DNA from: DAIOEK01 sp963828285
GTDB lineage: Bacteria > Chloroflexota > Anaerolineae > Anaerolineales > Anaerolineaceae
DNA length: 64,000 nt
Reading direction: 5' to 3'
Assembly: GCA_963828285.1 (NCBI GenBank)
Contig: CAWHEB010000005.1
Location: 62,001 to 126,000, forward strand
This document shows positions 44,192 to 53,400 of this stretch, piece by piece (position 1 is the stretch's first letter; every line of letters begins with the position of its first letter). The notes below the pieces were generated by a model, which was not told the DNA's origin, made no database searches, and saw only the letters and a list, made by a program, of their open reading frames with translations. Made by a program: the position numbers and the translations under genes.

Positions 44192-45583
44192 ATGTCCAAC
44201 AGCAATATTCTGAAAGCCATTCTTTTCGCGTTACTTGCGGTCTTCATTCCGGTGGTTTTCAATTTCCAACCGATTGCCAGTCCGATCGTGCAACATGTGC
44301 AGGAAATAAATACTGCAGAATCTAAGCAGGGTGATCTGGAACAGTTATTCATCTGGATGCCTGAGAGTTTGGCAATAACTGAAAAATTGGGTATTGAAGC
44401 TTTAAAGAGTGAGCAGTATGAAAAAGGATATCAACTCCTTGAACAGGTAGATAAACATAGCTCTTTAACAACTGAAGGTTTGTTCTTGTTGGGAGATGCC
44501 TACATCCAAATGGGCAAGAAAAATGATGGAATGGCTGTTTGGCGAAAGATCACTCCAGAAAACCAAGAATCCAGACTCTATTTGAATAGAATAGTTTCCC
44601 GGTATATTGAAGAATGGATGATCCCTGAAGCGGCAATCATTTACGAAAAATGGTATTCAGCCTCAGGTGATAAGCTGGATGGATTAAATGCAGCCGGTTT
44701 AATGATCCACGATTCCCCTTCAAAAGCACGTTTGATATTTGATAGGATCCATGACGATTCTTTTCAAGAAATATTTCCGCAAGTTCAGATAATCCAGAAG
44801 AATACAGATGAGCAAACCAAACAAGATTCTGCATGGTTATATCTGGCAGAATGGTTTCGGCGGAAAAAAGCATACCCGGCTGCCGAATCAGCTGTGCTTG
44901 CAATATTAAGGGAAAATCCAGATAACGGATCGGCCTTATCGGAGTATGGCATTATTAGACTAATCACGGATAGGGACGGATCTGCGGAAATTAGAAGAGC
45001 AGTTTCCAATGAACCTAACAGTGTTGCCGTGAATATGAAAATTGCAGAATTCTGGATGATCCAGAATCGTCCGGACGCCGCTCTTGTTTATCTGCAACAA
45101 GCGGATTTGATTGAACCTGATAATCATCAGATCCTTCGTTCACTCGGAGAAGTCCAGCTGGTATTAGAGCTAACCAATGAGGGATTGGCGAGTTTTACTG
45201 CTTCTGCAGAGCTTACGCCAGGAAATTCCGACCCGTGGCTGCGTATAGCCAAATATTGTTTGGATCATCACGATCAAATTGAAACGATTGGGATCAATGC
45301 AGCACGCAAAGCAATATTGGCAGATGAAAAAAATCCTGTAGGTTATGATGTACTTGGACAAATGTATCTTGTTCTGGGGGATGGTATAAATGCGGAAAAG
45401 ATGCTGAGAAATGCACTCCAAATCGAACCAGGAAATTCTGATGCTGCAATCCATTTGAGCTTGTTTCTGCAAGAACAGGCCAGAACAGATGAAGCAAAAA
45501 TAATCCTCACTGAGGCAATGGAAAAGACTACAGATATGGATCAAAAGAAAATCATGCAAGATCAGTTATCTTCTTTGAAATGA
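44192..45583 (+). CDS. TPR-repeat protein, membrane-anchored
   Basis: 463 residues. An N-terminal hydrophobic helix (about 8-28, LKAILFALLAVFIPVVFNF) may anchor it or act as a signal. At least six tetratricopeptide repeats follow, for example TTEGLFLLGDAYIQMGKKNDGM, NMKIAEFWMIQNRPDAALVYLQQADLIEPD, GYDVLGQMYLVLGDGINAEKM and AIHLSLFLQEQARTDEAKIIL. It is a protein-interaction scaffold of unknown partner. A TATAAT at about 44179 lies just before the ATG. A lipoprotein gene follows. Confidence 0.82.
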   Translation: MSNSNILKAILFALLAVFIPVVFNFQPIASPIVQHVQEINTAESKQGDLEQLFIWMPESLAITEKLGIEALKSEQYEKGYQLLEQVDKHSSLTTEGLFLLGDAYIQMGKKNDGMAVWRKITPENQESRLYLNRIVSRYIEEWMIPEAAIIYEKWYSASGDKLDGLNAAGLMIHDSPSKARLIFDRIHDDSFQEIFPQVQIIQKNTDEQTKQDSAWLYLAEWFRRKKAYPAAESAVLAILRENPDNGSALSEYGIIRLITDRDGSAEIRRAVSNEPNSVAVNMKIAEFWMIQNRPDAALVYLQQADLIEPDNHQILRSLGEVQLVLELTNEGLASFTASAELTPGNSDPWLRIAKYCLDHHDQIETIGINAARKAILADEKNPVGYDVLGQMYLVLGDGINAEKMLRNALQIEPGNSDAAIHLSLFLQEQARTDEAKIILTEAMEKTTDMDQKKIMQDQLSSLK

Positions 45584-45629
45584 ACTTGTAGAACTATCTC
45601 TGTAAATGAGCGTGTGATACAATTTTTAT

Positions 45630-46286
45630 ATGAAAATGCATGAGAGATCCCCCCTCCTTATCATGATCTTGCTGGTCATTTTTCTGAGTGGATGCCAGCT
45701 AAAACCACAGGCAATTCTTGGGAATGAAGCTGAAACACTCCCAGTCTTCATGGATGATTTTTCCGATCATGACAATGGATGGAAAGTGCTTGTATCTCCA
45801 CAGGGGATTGTCCACTATGATGGAGATTCGCTAAGAATATTAGTGAACGAAGCGAATATGGACTATTGGACAACTCCCGGGCTGTCCCTCGAGGATACGA
45901 TTTTAGATGTTGATGCGTCTTACATATCGGGACCAACCAATAATCTGTTCGGATTGATCTGCAGAATGAAGGATGCAAAAAATTATTACAGCTTTCTGAT
46001 CAGTTCCGACGGTTATTACGGAATCAGTAAAGTCGAAGATGGGGAGCGAACCTTACTCGGTTCCTCCATCATGCAGACGACAAAACTTATCGCCCCGGGT
46101 GTAACAACAAATCATATCCGTGTGGATTGCGTTGGGAATAATTTATCCCTGTTTATCAACTGGAACCAGGTTTTGACTGTTATCGATGAAACATACAAGT
46201 CTGGAGATGCGGGCATTGTAGCAGCGACAATGGATGAAGCTGGTACAGATATCCGATTTGATAATTTTATTGTGATCGTCCCGTAA
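45630..46286 (+). CDS. Lipoprotein with LamG/DUF1080-like jelly-roll domain
   Basis: 218 residues. The signal peptide LLIMILLVIFLSGC ends in a lipobox with Cys near 22. The mature part is a single beta-jelly-roll: FMDDFSDHDNGWKVL, NLFGLICRMKDAKNYYSFLIS, DGYYGISKVEDGERTLLG and IVAATMDEAGTDIRFDNFIV. This fold (laminin G/concanavalin-like) usually binds glycans. It lies between the TPR gene and mtaB, 47 and 11 bases away. Confidence 0.8.
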   Translation: MKMHERSPLLIMILLVIFLSGCQLKPQAILGNEAETLPVFMDDFSDHDNGWKVLVSPQGIVHYDGDSLRILVNEANMDYWTTPGLSLEDTILDVDASYISGPTNNLFGLICRMKDAKNYYSFLISSDGYYGISKVEDGERTLLGSSIMQTTKLIAPGVTTNHIRVDCVGNNLSLFINWNQVLTVIDETYKSGDAGIVAATMDEAGTDIRFDNFIVIVP

Positions 46287-46296
46287 TTTTATTGTT

Positions 46297-47594
46297 ATGA
46301 AAGTATTTCTAGATTCTGTTGGTTGCAAGTTAAACCAAAGTGAAATTGAAAAATATGCCGGGCAATTTCGATCCGCCGGTCATATTCTGGTATCCACACA
46401 AGATGAAGCTGATGTTGTCATCATCAATACCTGCGCTGTAACCAGTGCGGCAGCGCAAGAACTCAAGGCAGAAAATACGCCGTGCAAACCAATCCTTGAC
46501 CCAAAAGCGAATCATCGCCACTGGCTGCCTGGCTTCACTAGATGAGGCTATGGAACATCTCGGCATTCCCAATTTGGAAATAGTTAATAATCTGGTAAAA
46601 GATAGCCTGGTTGAAGACCTCTTTGGGATTCATCCTTCATTAGTGTATTTTGACCGGCAGCCGATTCCCGGTGAGCGGTCTCGTAAGCGTGCATTTATCA
46701 AAGTTCAGGATGGGTGTGACAATTTTTGTACATTCTGTGTCACCCGATTGGCGAGGGGAAAAGGACGAAGTATAGCTGTAAATGAGGTGCTTAAGGATAT
46801 TCAGGGGTCGGTCCAAAATGGCTCAATGGAGGTCATCCTTACAGGAGTCCATTTAGGATCGTGGGGATCTGATTTCACTGAACGGAAACATCTGAGAGAT
46901 CTGATTGAGTCGATCCTTAGTGTTTTACCCGAAAATATTCGTCTGAGAGTGTCATCACTGGAACCCTGGGATATTCATCATGACTTTTTCAGCCTTTGGC
47001 AGGATGAACGATTATGCCGACATTTCCACCTTCCGCTGCAATCCGGTTCAGAACAAATACTTAAAAGGATGGCACGTCAAACAACTACGGAAGGTTATCG
47101 ATCCCTTATAGATTCACTTCTGGATCAAATCCCTGATGCAGCGATAACGACAGATCTCATCGTCGGTTTTCCCGGGGAGACTGATGAAGATCATCGGAAT
47201 TCAATATCGTTCATCTCTAGGATACCGTTTGCAGGCGGGCATGTATTCACTTTCTCAGCACGGGAAGGAACGGCAGCCGCGAGAGTATTCCGGTCAGATC
47301 AATGGCAAGGTCAAACAACAGCGAAGCAGGGAAGCACGCCAGATATTTGAAACACACAGTGAACATTATCGAAAAAGCCAGGTTGGTACCATTCAGACAG
47401 TATTGTGGGAAGATCATCAACCATTGCAAGGCGGAGGGTTCCTTGTTAGTGGATGGACCGGGAATTATATTCGAGTATCAGCGCCTACCGAAAAAGTAAA
47501 TCTAAACTCAATAGATCGAGTAATAATTGATAAGTTGTCACCGGAAGGTTGTTTGGCAAATATCATCCAGCCAGGAACGCCAAACCGACACTGA
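46297..47594 (+). CDS. mtaB: tRNA threonylcarbamoyladenosine methylthiotransferase MtaB (two frameshifts)
   Basis: A radical-SAM enzyme that turns t6A37 into ms2t6A37 in tRNA. The N-terminal UPF0004 domain (SVGCKLNQSEIEKYAGQF, IINTCAVTSAAA) is in one frame up to about 46455. The gene then continues one base out of register with RKNSRQKIRRAN, IATGCLA and the radical-SAM cluster CDNFCTFCVTRLARGKGRS, HLPLQSGSEQILKRM and DLIVGFPGETDEDH. Near 47302 it shifts again into QINGKVKQQRSREARQIFE and the C-terminal TRAM-like segment ending at 47594. Both shifts are one extra base. All cluster Cys residues are intact, so the native gene is probably functional. The tail overlaps the convergent tatC by 32 bases. 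Confidence 0.9.
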
Positions 47595-48282
47595 TCAAAT
47601 ACAAACCTATCATTGGCAGCATCAGCAATCCCATATTGATGGGATCCACAGTGGGAGTGATCACTGCAGCCATTATGGCTGCCATGACAACCGCAATTCT
47701 CCATCCTTTTAGTAATTGTTTCCCTTTAACTACTTTAAGTCTTGCCAGAATGAAAATAAGCAAGGGTGTCTCAAAACTGATACCAATCCAAAACATTAGG
47801 TTTGTGATGAAACCGATGTAATTGGATATCCGCGGAGTGGTTGTTACACCCAGAAATTGAAGTAAGAAATTTACGGCCGGAGGTAAGAGCACAAAATAGG
47901 TAAAGGCCACTCCGCCAGCAAAAAGGATGGTCGCGAATGGAACAGCTAGGTATACCCATTTTCTTTCATTTGGCAATAATCCAGGAACAACAAACATGAG
48001 CAACTGGTAAACCACCACTGGCATAGCCAAAAGGACTCCACTGGTCAGTGCAACTCGCATAAAAACGCCGACATTTTCAGTTACTTCGATGGATTGAAGA
48101 TTCTCAAGTCCGCCGACTGGTTGAGCTAGAAGTTTGATGATTTGTTGTGTAAAAATTGAACCGATGATGCTCCCGATGAGCAAGGCAACGATTATGATCA
48201 ACAATCGGCTTCTGAGCTCTTCAATATGCTCAAGAAAGGGCATTTCTGTTTGCGTATTTCCGGATTCAGCTTTTGGTGTCAT
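47563..48282 (-). CDS. tatC: Sec-independent protein translocase TatC
   Basis: 239 residues and six membrane helices; TatC is the twin-arginine signal receptor of the Tat translocase in the cytoplasmic membrane. The family start MPFLEHIEELRSRLLII and SPGLL-like VVPGLLPNERKWVYLAVPF, FYVLLPPAVNFLL-like FVLLPPAVNFLLQF and ISFETPLLIFILARL are visible. It is the last gene of a minus-strand tatA-tatB/A-tatC operon, overlapping the upstream gene by 17 bases. Confidence 0.95.
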   Translation of the reverse strand: MTPKAESGNTQTEMPFLEHIEELRSRLLIIIVALLIGSIIGSIFTQQIIKLLAQPVGGLENLQSIEVTENVGVFMRVALTSGVLLAMPVVVYQLLMFVVPGLLPNERKWVYLAVPFATILFAGGVAFTYFVLLPPAVNFLLQFLGVTTTPRISNYIGFITNLMFWIGISFETPLLIFILARLKVVKGKQLLKGWRIAVVMAAIMAAVITPTVDPINMGLLMLPMIGLYLISVGLAFLAG

Positions 48283-48664
48283 CGGAATTGTCTAGTTGGT
48301 CTTCGATCGGAGTTTGATTATCTACGGTATCCAATGACTTTGTAAGAGGTCTTTCAGATACTATCCCAGGCGTATTTCGAATTGTGCGGTTGAAGTCATC
48401 GGGTATTGTGACAGTAGAACGAACATCCCGCTCAAGCTCCTGAATCGATTCATTCAACCCCGAGTCGCGCATGAATTGCTGTTGTGCTTTTTTTATTTCC
48501 TGAGTGGAGTCCATCATAGATCTCCACGCAGGCGACTGAACAACTTTACGAATAAATGAGCCTGCTTGCTGTGAGTATTTAACCACACCCCTTGGCCCAA
48601 GCACGATCAGTGCAATTACCAGGATGAATAAAAATTCAAGCGGTCCAATGCCTAGTATTTCCAT
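48266..48664 (-). CDS. Twin-arginine translocase subunit TatB/TatA-like
   Basis: 132 residues with one N-terminal helix in MEILGIGPLEFLFILVIALIVLGPRG, the Phe-Gly-Pro-type hinge LGPRG, an amphipathic helix (KYSQQAGSFIRKVVQS) and an acidic tail. The Glu in the helix (PLEF) and the length favour TatB over TatA. It lies between the short tatA and tatC, 11 bases after tatA. Confidence 0.85.
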   Translation of the reverse strand: MEILGIGPLEFLFILVIALIVLGPRGVVKYSQQAGSFIRKVVQSPAWRSMMDSTQEIKKAQQQFMRDSGLNESIQELERDVRSTVTIPDDFNRTIRNTPGIVSERPLTKSLDTVDNQTPIEDQLDNSDDTKS

Positions 48665-48675
48665 AAAACCAGGGC

Positions 48676-48864
48676 TTATTGTTTCGGCTCGTCAGGTTTG
48701 GTTGGTTCGTCTTTAGTTTCGTTTTTCCCCTGCAAACCATCTCTAAATTGACGGATCGCATTACCAATTTCCGAAGATATCTTTCCAATTCTTCCAACCC
48801 CAAATAGCAAAATCACAATAACCAGAACAATCAGTAACTCTGGTAAGCCAAATGATCTAAACAT
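48676..48864 (-). CDS. tatA: Twin-arginine translocase subunit TatA
   Basis: 62 residues: FGLPELLIVLVIVILLFGVGRI as the single membrane helix with the Phe-Gly hinge, then an amphipathic helix KISSEIGNAIRQFRDGLQG and a charged tail. TatA forms the pore or membrane-thinning oligomer of the Tat system. First gene of the tat operon, with AAGGAG upstream of its ATG. Confidence 0.92.
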   Translation of the reverse strand: MFRSFGLPELLIVLVIVILLFGVGRIGKISSEIGNAIRQFRDGLQGKNETKDEPTKPDEPKQ

Positions 48865-49043
48865 AGCATTAACTCCTTATTAATTTACCCTCATTCGTAT
48901 TATAATCCATCCATATTATCGAAACCAGCCTGTGTCTGAGCTACGAACTGACGATAATAAAGAAATGTCGACCAAGTATCGAAAAACCATTATCCAACGA
49001 TTTTCTAAAAGAATACTCTATCAGAAATCATCAGCCCATTCTC

Positions 49044-49072
49044 TTGATGATCTGTATTGTATAGCTTATAAT
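49044..49072 (+). promoter_or_regulatory. Sigma-70-type promoter for the second KimA-like gene
   Basis: TTGATG and TATAAT with a 17-base spacer, 43 bases before ATG 49116. It is divergent from tatA. Confidence 0.6.
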
Positions 49073-49115
49073 CGTTAGCTTTGTCGGTCAAAGCTTAAAC
49101 AGGTAAAGAAGAATA

Positions 49116-51063
49116 ATGACAAATATTGAAGAAAATGATGGAAGTACGGTCATCAAACAAAATGCAGATTACAAACCAAGCAGAGGTTGGCGAACCTGGC
49201 TTATGGGTAGACCTTTATCTACTGCTGACGCTCCTCATCAGACGATTGGGAAAGTTGTCGGATTGGCAGTATTTGCTTCAGATGCGTTATCTTCAAGCGC
49301 ATATTCAGCGCAAGAAGTATTAATCGTTCTAGCACTTGCAGGTGCAGGAGCATTTTCCTGGTCAATACCCATATCATTTGCAATCGTTGTATTACTGACC
49401 ATTTTGACCATTTCATATGAACAAACCATCCATGCTTATCCGGGTGGAGGTGGCGCATATATCGTTGCGCAGAGATAATATCGGGGAAATGGCTGCACAG
49501 ATAGCCGGGGCAGCATTGCTTACCGATTATATTCTAACTGTGGCGGTTTCCATTTCATCCGGTGTTGCCCAAATCGTGTCAGCTATACCAGAATTCTATA
49601 CCTACCGGATATGGATAGGTGTTGGAATGGTGATGTTCATAATGGTGATCAATTCGCGAGGGGTGCAAAGTCAGGGATAACATTTGCCATACCAACTTAT
49701 TTTTTCTTAATTACTATCAGTATCACCGTTATTGTAGGGATTGTTCAAACTTCTCTCAGGTTCACTAGGTGTTGTACAAAATCCACCCTCAGTTGAGTAT
49801 CCAGAAGTGTTACATCCACTAAGCTTTTTCTTGATATTGAAAGCATTTGCAAGTGGAACTACTGCTGTAACGGGTGTTGAAGCGATCAGTAATGGTATAA
49901 CTGCATTCAAAGAACCTCGAAGTAAGAATGCCGGGCAAACTCTTATTTTAATGGCTGCAGATCCTGGGGACGTTACTTCTCGGTATCACCTACCTTTGGC
50001 ATACCTGTCGGAACAGTCCCATCTGAAGCTGAAACTGTTATTTCGCAATTAGCACGGACAATTTGGAATACAGAGGAACTTTATATGTCGCTGTAATTAC
50101 CTCTACGACTGTTATCTTAATGATGGCAGCGAATACTGCTTTCGCCGATTTTCCTCGGTTAAGTGCTCTTAACCGCCGCAGATGGATTTCTGCCTCGACA
50201 ATTGACATATCGCGGAAGTCGACTGGTGTACTCTCGAGGAATTGTATCTATTAGCAGTTGTTGCAAGCTTATTGATCATCGCGTTTTCCGCAAGTGTAAC
50301 CAGACTTATTCCACTGTATGCAATCGGTGTATTCTTGTCATTCACTCTCTCACAGGCAGGAATGGCACACCGGTGGTGGAAAAGTGGTCATCTAATGCCT
50401 GGTCAAGAATTAGTAGAACCTGGTTCGACATCTACGGTTCGATAATCATTGGACTTTTAAAATGATTGTGAACGGTGTGGGCGCTCTGGTCACATTTGTC
50501 GTTATGATCATTTTTGCATGACCAAGTTTTCTGATGGTGCATATGTGATCGTAATTTTGATCCCAATACTGGTTGCAATCTTCTTCTCCATACACCGACA
50601 TTATAAGAGTTTGGCAAAGAAGCTTTCCCTCGAAAACTTTGGAGCACCACCCCGAATATCCAGGCACAGAGTAATCATTCCGATCAGTGGTGTTCATCGT
50701 GGAACTTTAGCTGCTCTCCGATACGCAAGAACGCTTTCCGAAGACATAACCGCTGTTCATATCTCCATTGATGAGAAAGAAACCCAAAAGGTAAAGGAAA
50801 AATGGCAAATTTGGGGTGACGGAGTAAGATTAGTGGAATTGGAATCGGAATATCGTACTTTAATCGAACCACTCTTGATCTATATTGAATCCGTCAATGA
50901 GACCATGCAGCCGAATGAAGTACTTACGATTGTTGTTCCCCAATTTGTTCCAAAACATTGGTGGACAAATGCACTTCACACTCAGACAGCGATGACACTC
51001 AGGCTAGCGTTATTATTCAAACCGGGCATTGTTATCACCGACGTACCCTACCAGGTAGATTGA
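49116..51063 (+). pseudogene. KimA-like potassium transporter (KUP/APC type) broken by about ten one-base indels
   Basis: The sequence encodes a full-length KimA-like transporter (about 640 residues) but only in pieces. Joined segments include IGKVVGLAVFASDALSSSAY, HAYPGGGGAYIVAQ, AAQIAGAALLTDYILTVAVS, TAVTGVEAISNGITAF, ILMMAANTAFADFPRLSAL, PLYAIGVFLSFTLSQAGM, RVIIPISGVHRGTLAALRYA and ITDVPYQVD. I infer insertions near 49473, 49740, 49962, 49985, 50172, 50244 and 50435, and deletions near 49672, 50075 and 50518. The last ~180 residues (from 50518) are open. Every segment is highly conserved, which argues against long decay; a local low-quality assembly is the likeliest cause. Two RCK proteins follow in the same direction, six bases downstream. 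Confidence 0.82.
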
Positions 51064-51069
51064 GGAAAA

Positions 51070-51729
51070 ATGAAAGTAATTATTGTAGGCTGCGGAAGAT
51101 TAGGAATTGAGCTCGCAGAACGACTTCTGGAGAAGAAATTCGATCTTTCCATTATTGATAGCGTGCGGGCAGCATTTAATAGCTTGCCCAGCGATTTTCA
51201 AGGTCAAACGGTTGAAGGTGAAGCACTTAACCAGGATGTGTTGGTTCGTGCGGGGATTGAAAAGGCGGATGCTTTGGCTGCTGTGACCAACAGTGATCCT
51301 TTGAATGCGGTCGTTGCCCATATTGCTAGAACAGTCTATCATGTCCCACACGTTGTGGTCCGAAATTATGATCCTCGATGGAGGGAAGTCCACGAAATAT
51401 TCGGTTCCCAGATCGTAAGTTCCACCAGTTGGGGAGCTCAACGAATTGAAGAGTTGATCGATCATGCTGAAGTAAAAACGATCTATTCCGCAGGAAATGG
51501 GGAAGTCGAGATTTATGAATTCGAAGTTTCGGATTTGTTCAGTGGCCGTACACTGGGAGAATTGATGGAACAGGAGAACTGCTTACCTGTATCCTTAACG
51601 AGAGCCGGAACAGCTATACTACCCAATAAGGACACAGTTCTGGTGAAGGATGATGTGATCACATTTAGTGCAACAAACGAAGGCGTACAGCATATCCGCA
51701 AATGCCTGGCCGGAAAGATGGAGGCATAA
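51070..51729 (+). CDS. TrkA/KtrC-like RCK potassium regulatory protein (first copy)
   Basis: A 219-residue cytoplasmic RCK protein. TrkA_N has the NAD(H)/nucleotide loop VGCGRLGIELAERLL (about 5-20) and VEGEALNQDVLVRAGIEKAD. TrkA_C (about 140-219) has VSDLFSGRTLGELM and KDDVITFSATNEG. Such proteins gate Trk/Ktr channels, and the C-domain binds c-di-AMP in some species. No TrkH/KtrB channel gene is in the window; the adjacent transporter is instead KimA-like. It is three bases upstream of a second copy, a coupled pair. Confidence 0.92.
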   Translation: MKVIIVGCGRLGIELAERLLEKKFDLSIIDSVRAAFNSLPSDFQGQTVEGEALNQDVLVRAGIEKADALAAVTNSDPLNAVVAHIARTVYHVPHVVVRNYDPRWREVHEIFGSQIVSSTSWGAQRIEELIDHAEVKTIYSAGNGEVEIYEFEVSDLFSGRTLGELMEQENCLPVSLTRAGTAILPNKDTVLVKDDVITFSATNEGVQHIRKCLAGKMEA

Positions 51730-51732
51730 CCC

Positions 51733-52419
51733 ATGTTAGTACTCATTGCTGGTGCAGGTAGAACGGGTGCGCAACTCGCCAAATTATTGTTAACGCAGGG
51801 ATATGATGTCAAACTGATTGACAGCCGAAAAGACATCCTGGCACGCGTTCATAAAGAATTACCAACCGAGGTCATTCTCGAAGGGGATTCCATTGATGGA
51901 AGTCTCCTGGAAGCCGCCGGAATTTGTGATGCACAGGTTTTAGCCGCTTGTACCACAAGTGACGAAGTAAACCTGGCTTTATGCTATTATGCCCGGGAAA
52001 AGTACCATATCATCAGGACGATTGCGCGGGTGAACAATCCACGTAATGCCTGGCTGTTCGATAAGAAATTTCATGTGGATGTTGCTTTGAATCAGGCAGA
52101 AATCCTGGCTAAACTGATCGAAGAAGAAATGTCCATGGGCGATATGATGACCTTAATGAAATTACGCCGTGGAAACTACTCATTTGTTGAAGAAAAGATC
52201 CCACCTGCTGCGTCTGCAATAGGGTTGGCAATCAAGGATCTTGGATTACCTGATCATTGTGTAATTGCTGCAATCATCCGTAAAGGTGAAGTGATGATAC
52301 CTCGAGGGATTACCACATTCCTGGAAGGTGATGAGGTATTGGCAATCACTGATACTGACGGCAAGGCGAAGCTGGCGAAACTATTCGCTGGAGAATTACC
52401 CAAACCACCTGATGTGTGA
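51733..52419 (+). CDS. TrkA/KtrC-like RCK potassium regulatory protein (second copy)
   Basis: 228 residues, paralogous to the preceding protein: LIAGAGRTGAQLAKLLL (about 3-19), EGDSIDGSLLEAAGICDAQVLAACT, then a TrkA_C domain with AIKDLGLPDHCVIAAIIRKG and LEGDEVLAITDTDGKAKLAKLF. The two may form a heteromeric gating ring or each serve a different partner. It starts three bases after the first copy. Confidence 0.92.
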   Translation: MLVLIAGAGRTGAQLAKLLLTQGYDVKLIDSRKDILARVHKELPTEVILEGDSIDGSLLEAAGICDAQVLAACTTSDEVNLALCYYAREKYHIIRTIARVNNPRNAWLFDKKFHVDVALNQAEILAKLIEEEMSMGDMMTLMKLRRGNYSFVEEKIPPAASAIGLAIKDLGLPDHCVIAAIIRKGEVMIPRGITTFLEGDEVLAITDTDGKAKLAKLFAGELPKPPDV

Positions 52420-52425
52420 AATGGT

Positions 52426-52454
52426 TTGATTAAAACTAGACCATAAGGTATAAT
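52426..52454 (+). promoter_or_regulatory. Strong sigma-70-type promoter for rpmH
   Basis: TTGATT and TATAAT with a 17-base spacer, 50 bases before the rpmH ATG. It overlaps the start of the intergenic region after the second trkA-like gene. Confidence 0.75.
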
Positions 52455-52503
52455 TTGCCGTCTATAATTTGCATCCATTGTTATTGTCTGAAAGGGTTTA
52501 AGT

Positions 52504-52674
52504 ATGCCGAAGAGAACTTACCAGCCGCACATACGCCGGCGTATCCGTGTTCATGGTTTCCGCTCCAGAATGGCCACTGCCGACGGACGTGAGGTTTTAA
52601 AACGCCGTAGACTTCGTGGTCGTCATAAATTGACTGTATCTATGAACAATCATGTCAAACGAGTTCGTTGGTAA
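52504..52674 (+). CDS. rpmH: 50S ribosomal protein L34
   Basis: 56 residues: MPKRTYQPHIRRRIRVHGFR, then SRMATADGREVLKRRRLRGR and HKLTV. This is unmistakable bL34. An extra 11 residues (SMNNHVKRVRW) follow the usual HKLTV end, so the protein is longer than the common 44-46 residues. GAAAGGG lies about 12 bases before ATG 52504. It is first in the conserved rpmH-rnpA-yidD-yidC-jag order. Confidence 0.97.
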   Translation: MPKRTYQPHIRRRIRVHGFRSRMATADGREVLKRRRLRGRHKLTVSMNNHVKRVRW

Positions 52675-52781
52675 ATCACGAGCGAGTACTGATCATTAGA
52701 ACTATTACCAATCAAGAATGTTAGTCGGGTGGAATCGTGAATTGATATTATCGCCTGACGAACTCAAGCGATATCCAGCGG

Positions 52782-53090
52782 GTGCGGCGAATGGGAAAAT
52801 CTGTTGCTCACCCGCTGCTTGTGTTGCTGTATCTGGAGAGTAGCCAACCTGCTCCCTGGAAGGCAGCAGTGATTACTGGAAAATCAATTGGTGGTGCAGT
52901 AGTTCGTAATAGGGCTAGAAGACAAATCAAAGAAGCCTTGCGTTTACAAGATCCTCCCATTAAGGCGGGAAATGAAATCATCATCATCGCCAGGAATGAA
53001 ATCGTAAAGGCAACTTACAAACAGGTTATAGATGCGCTGCAAAATGTTTTACAGCGAGCAAATATAGTAGATTTCGATCATGTGCGCTGA
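52782..53090 (+). CDS. rnpA: Ribonuclease P protein component RnpA (start uncertain)
   Basis: The protein cofactor of RNase P, which matures tRNA 5' ends. Clear motifs: SVAHPLLVLLYLES, AAVITGKSIGGAVVRNRARR and QIKEALRL. The listed GTG 52782 gives 102 residues, but conserved coding continues upstream as YYRLTNSSDIQRVRRMGKS back to a TGA at 52743-52745. Two codons before that TGA lies GTG 52737, with GGGTGG in ribosome-site position. The native start may therefore be 52737 with a damaged third codon, or a one-base shift is present. The end overlaps yidD by 11 bases. Confidence 0.92.
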   Translation: MRRMGKSVAHPLLVLLYLESSQPAPWKAAVITGKSIGGAVVRNRARRQIKEALRLQDPPIKAGNEIIIIARNEIVKATYKQVIDALQNVLQRANIVDFDHVR

Positions 53091-53373
53091 AGATCAGATT
53101 CATTCAGAATATCATTCTGAGCCAAAATTAAGGGAACTTCCGATTACAATTTGGACATTTCCAAGATGGATCTTTTTATTGTTGATCAGAGGATATCAGA
53201 AAGCGATATCACCCATCATTGCAGCGAATACATGTAGATTCTATCCATCTTGTTCTCATTACAGTTATCAGGCAATCTACAAATTTGGTGTCTTTAAAGG
53301 TGGAGCATTAGCAATCTGGCGGATTCTCCGGTGTAATCCATTCAATCCCGGTGGATATGATCCGGTTCCATAA
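53080..53373 (+). CDS. yidD: Membrane protein insertion efficiency factor YidD
   Basis: 97 residues. The conserved core is LLIRGYQKAISPIIAANTCRFYPSCSHYSYQAI, with three Cys-containing positions and RILRCNPFNPGGYDPVP at the end. YidD is a small amphipathic protein that assists membrane-protein insertion near YidC. It starts inside the last codons of rnpA, so translation is coupled. The N-terminal ~28 residues are an extension relative to short homologues. Confidence 0.95.
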   Translation: MCAEDQIHSEYHSEPKLRELPITIWTFPRWIFLLLIRGYQKAISPIIAANTCRFYPSCSHYSYQAIYKFGVFKGGALAIWRILRCNPFNPGGYDPVP

Positions 53374-53400
53374 AAAAATAGAAGGCGGATTAAGGAATAT

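Noticed and set aside
46297..47594. Reading the three mtaB pieces as separate genes.
   Set aside because: The pieces follow in family order with adjoining ends, and each join needs only one base.
47549..47821. Plus-strand open frame opposite tatC.
   Set aside because: Antisense shadow of the conserved tatC coding sequence with no ribosome site or family match.
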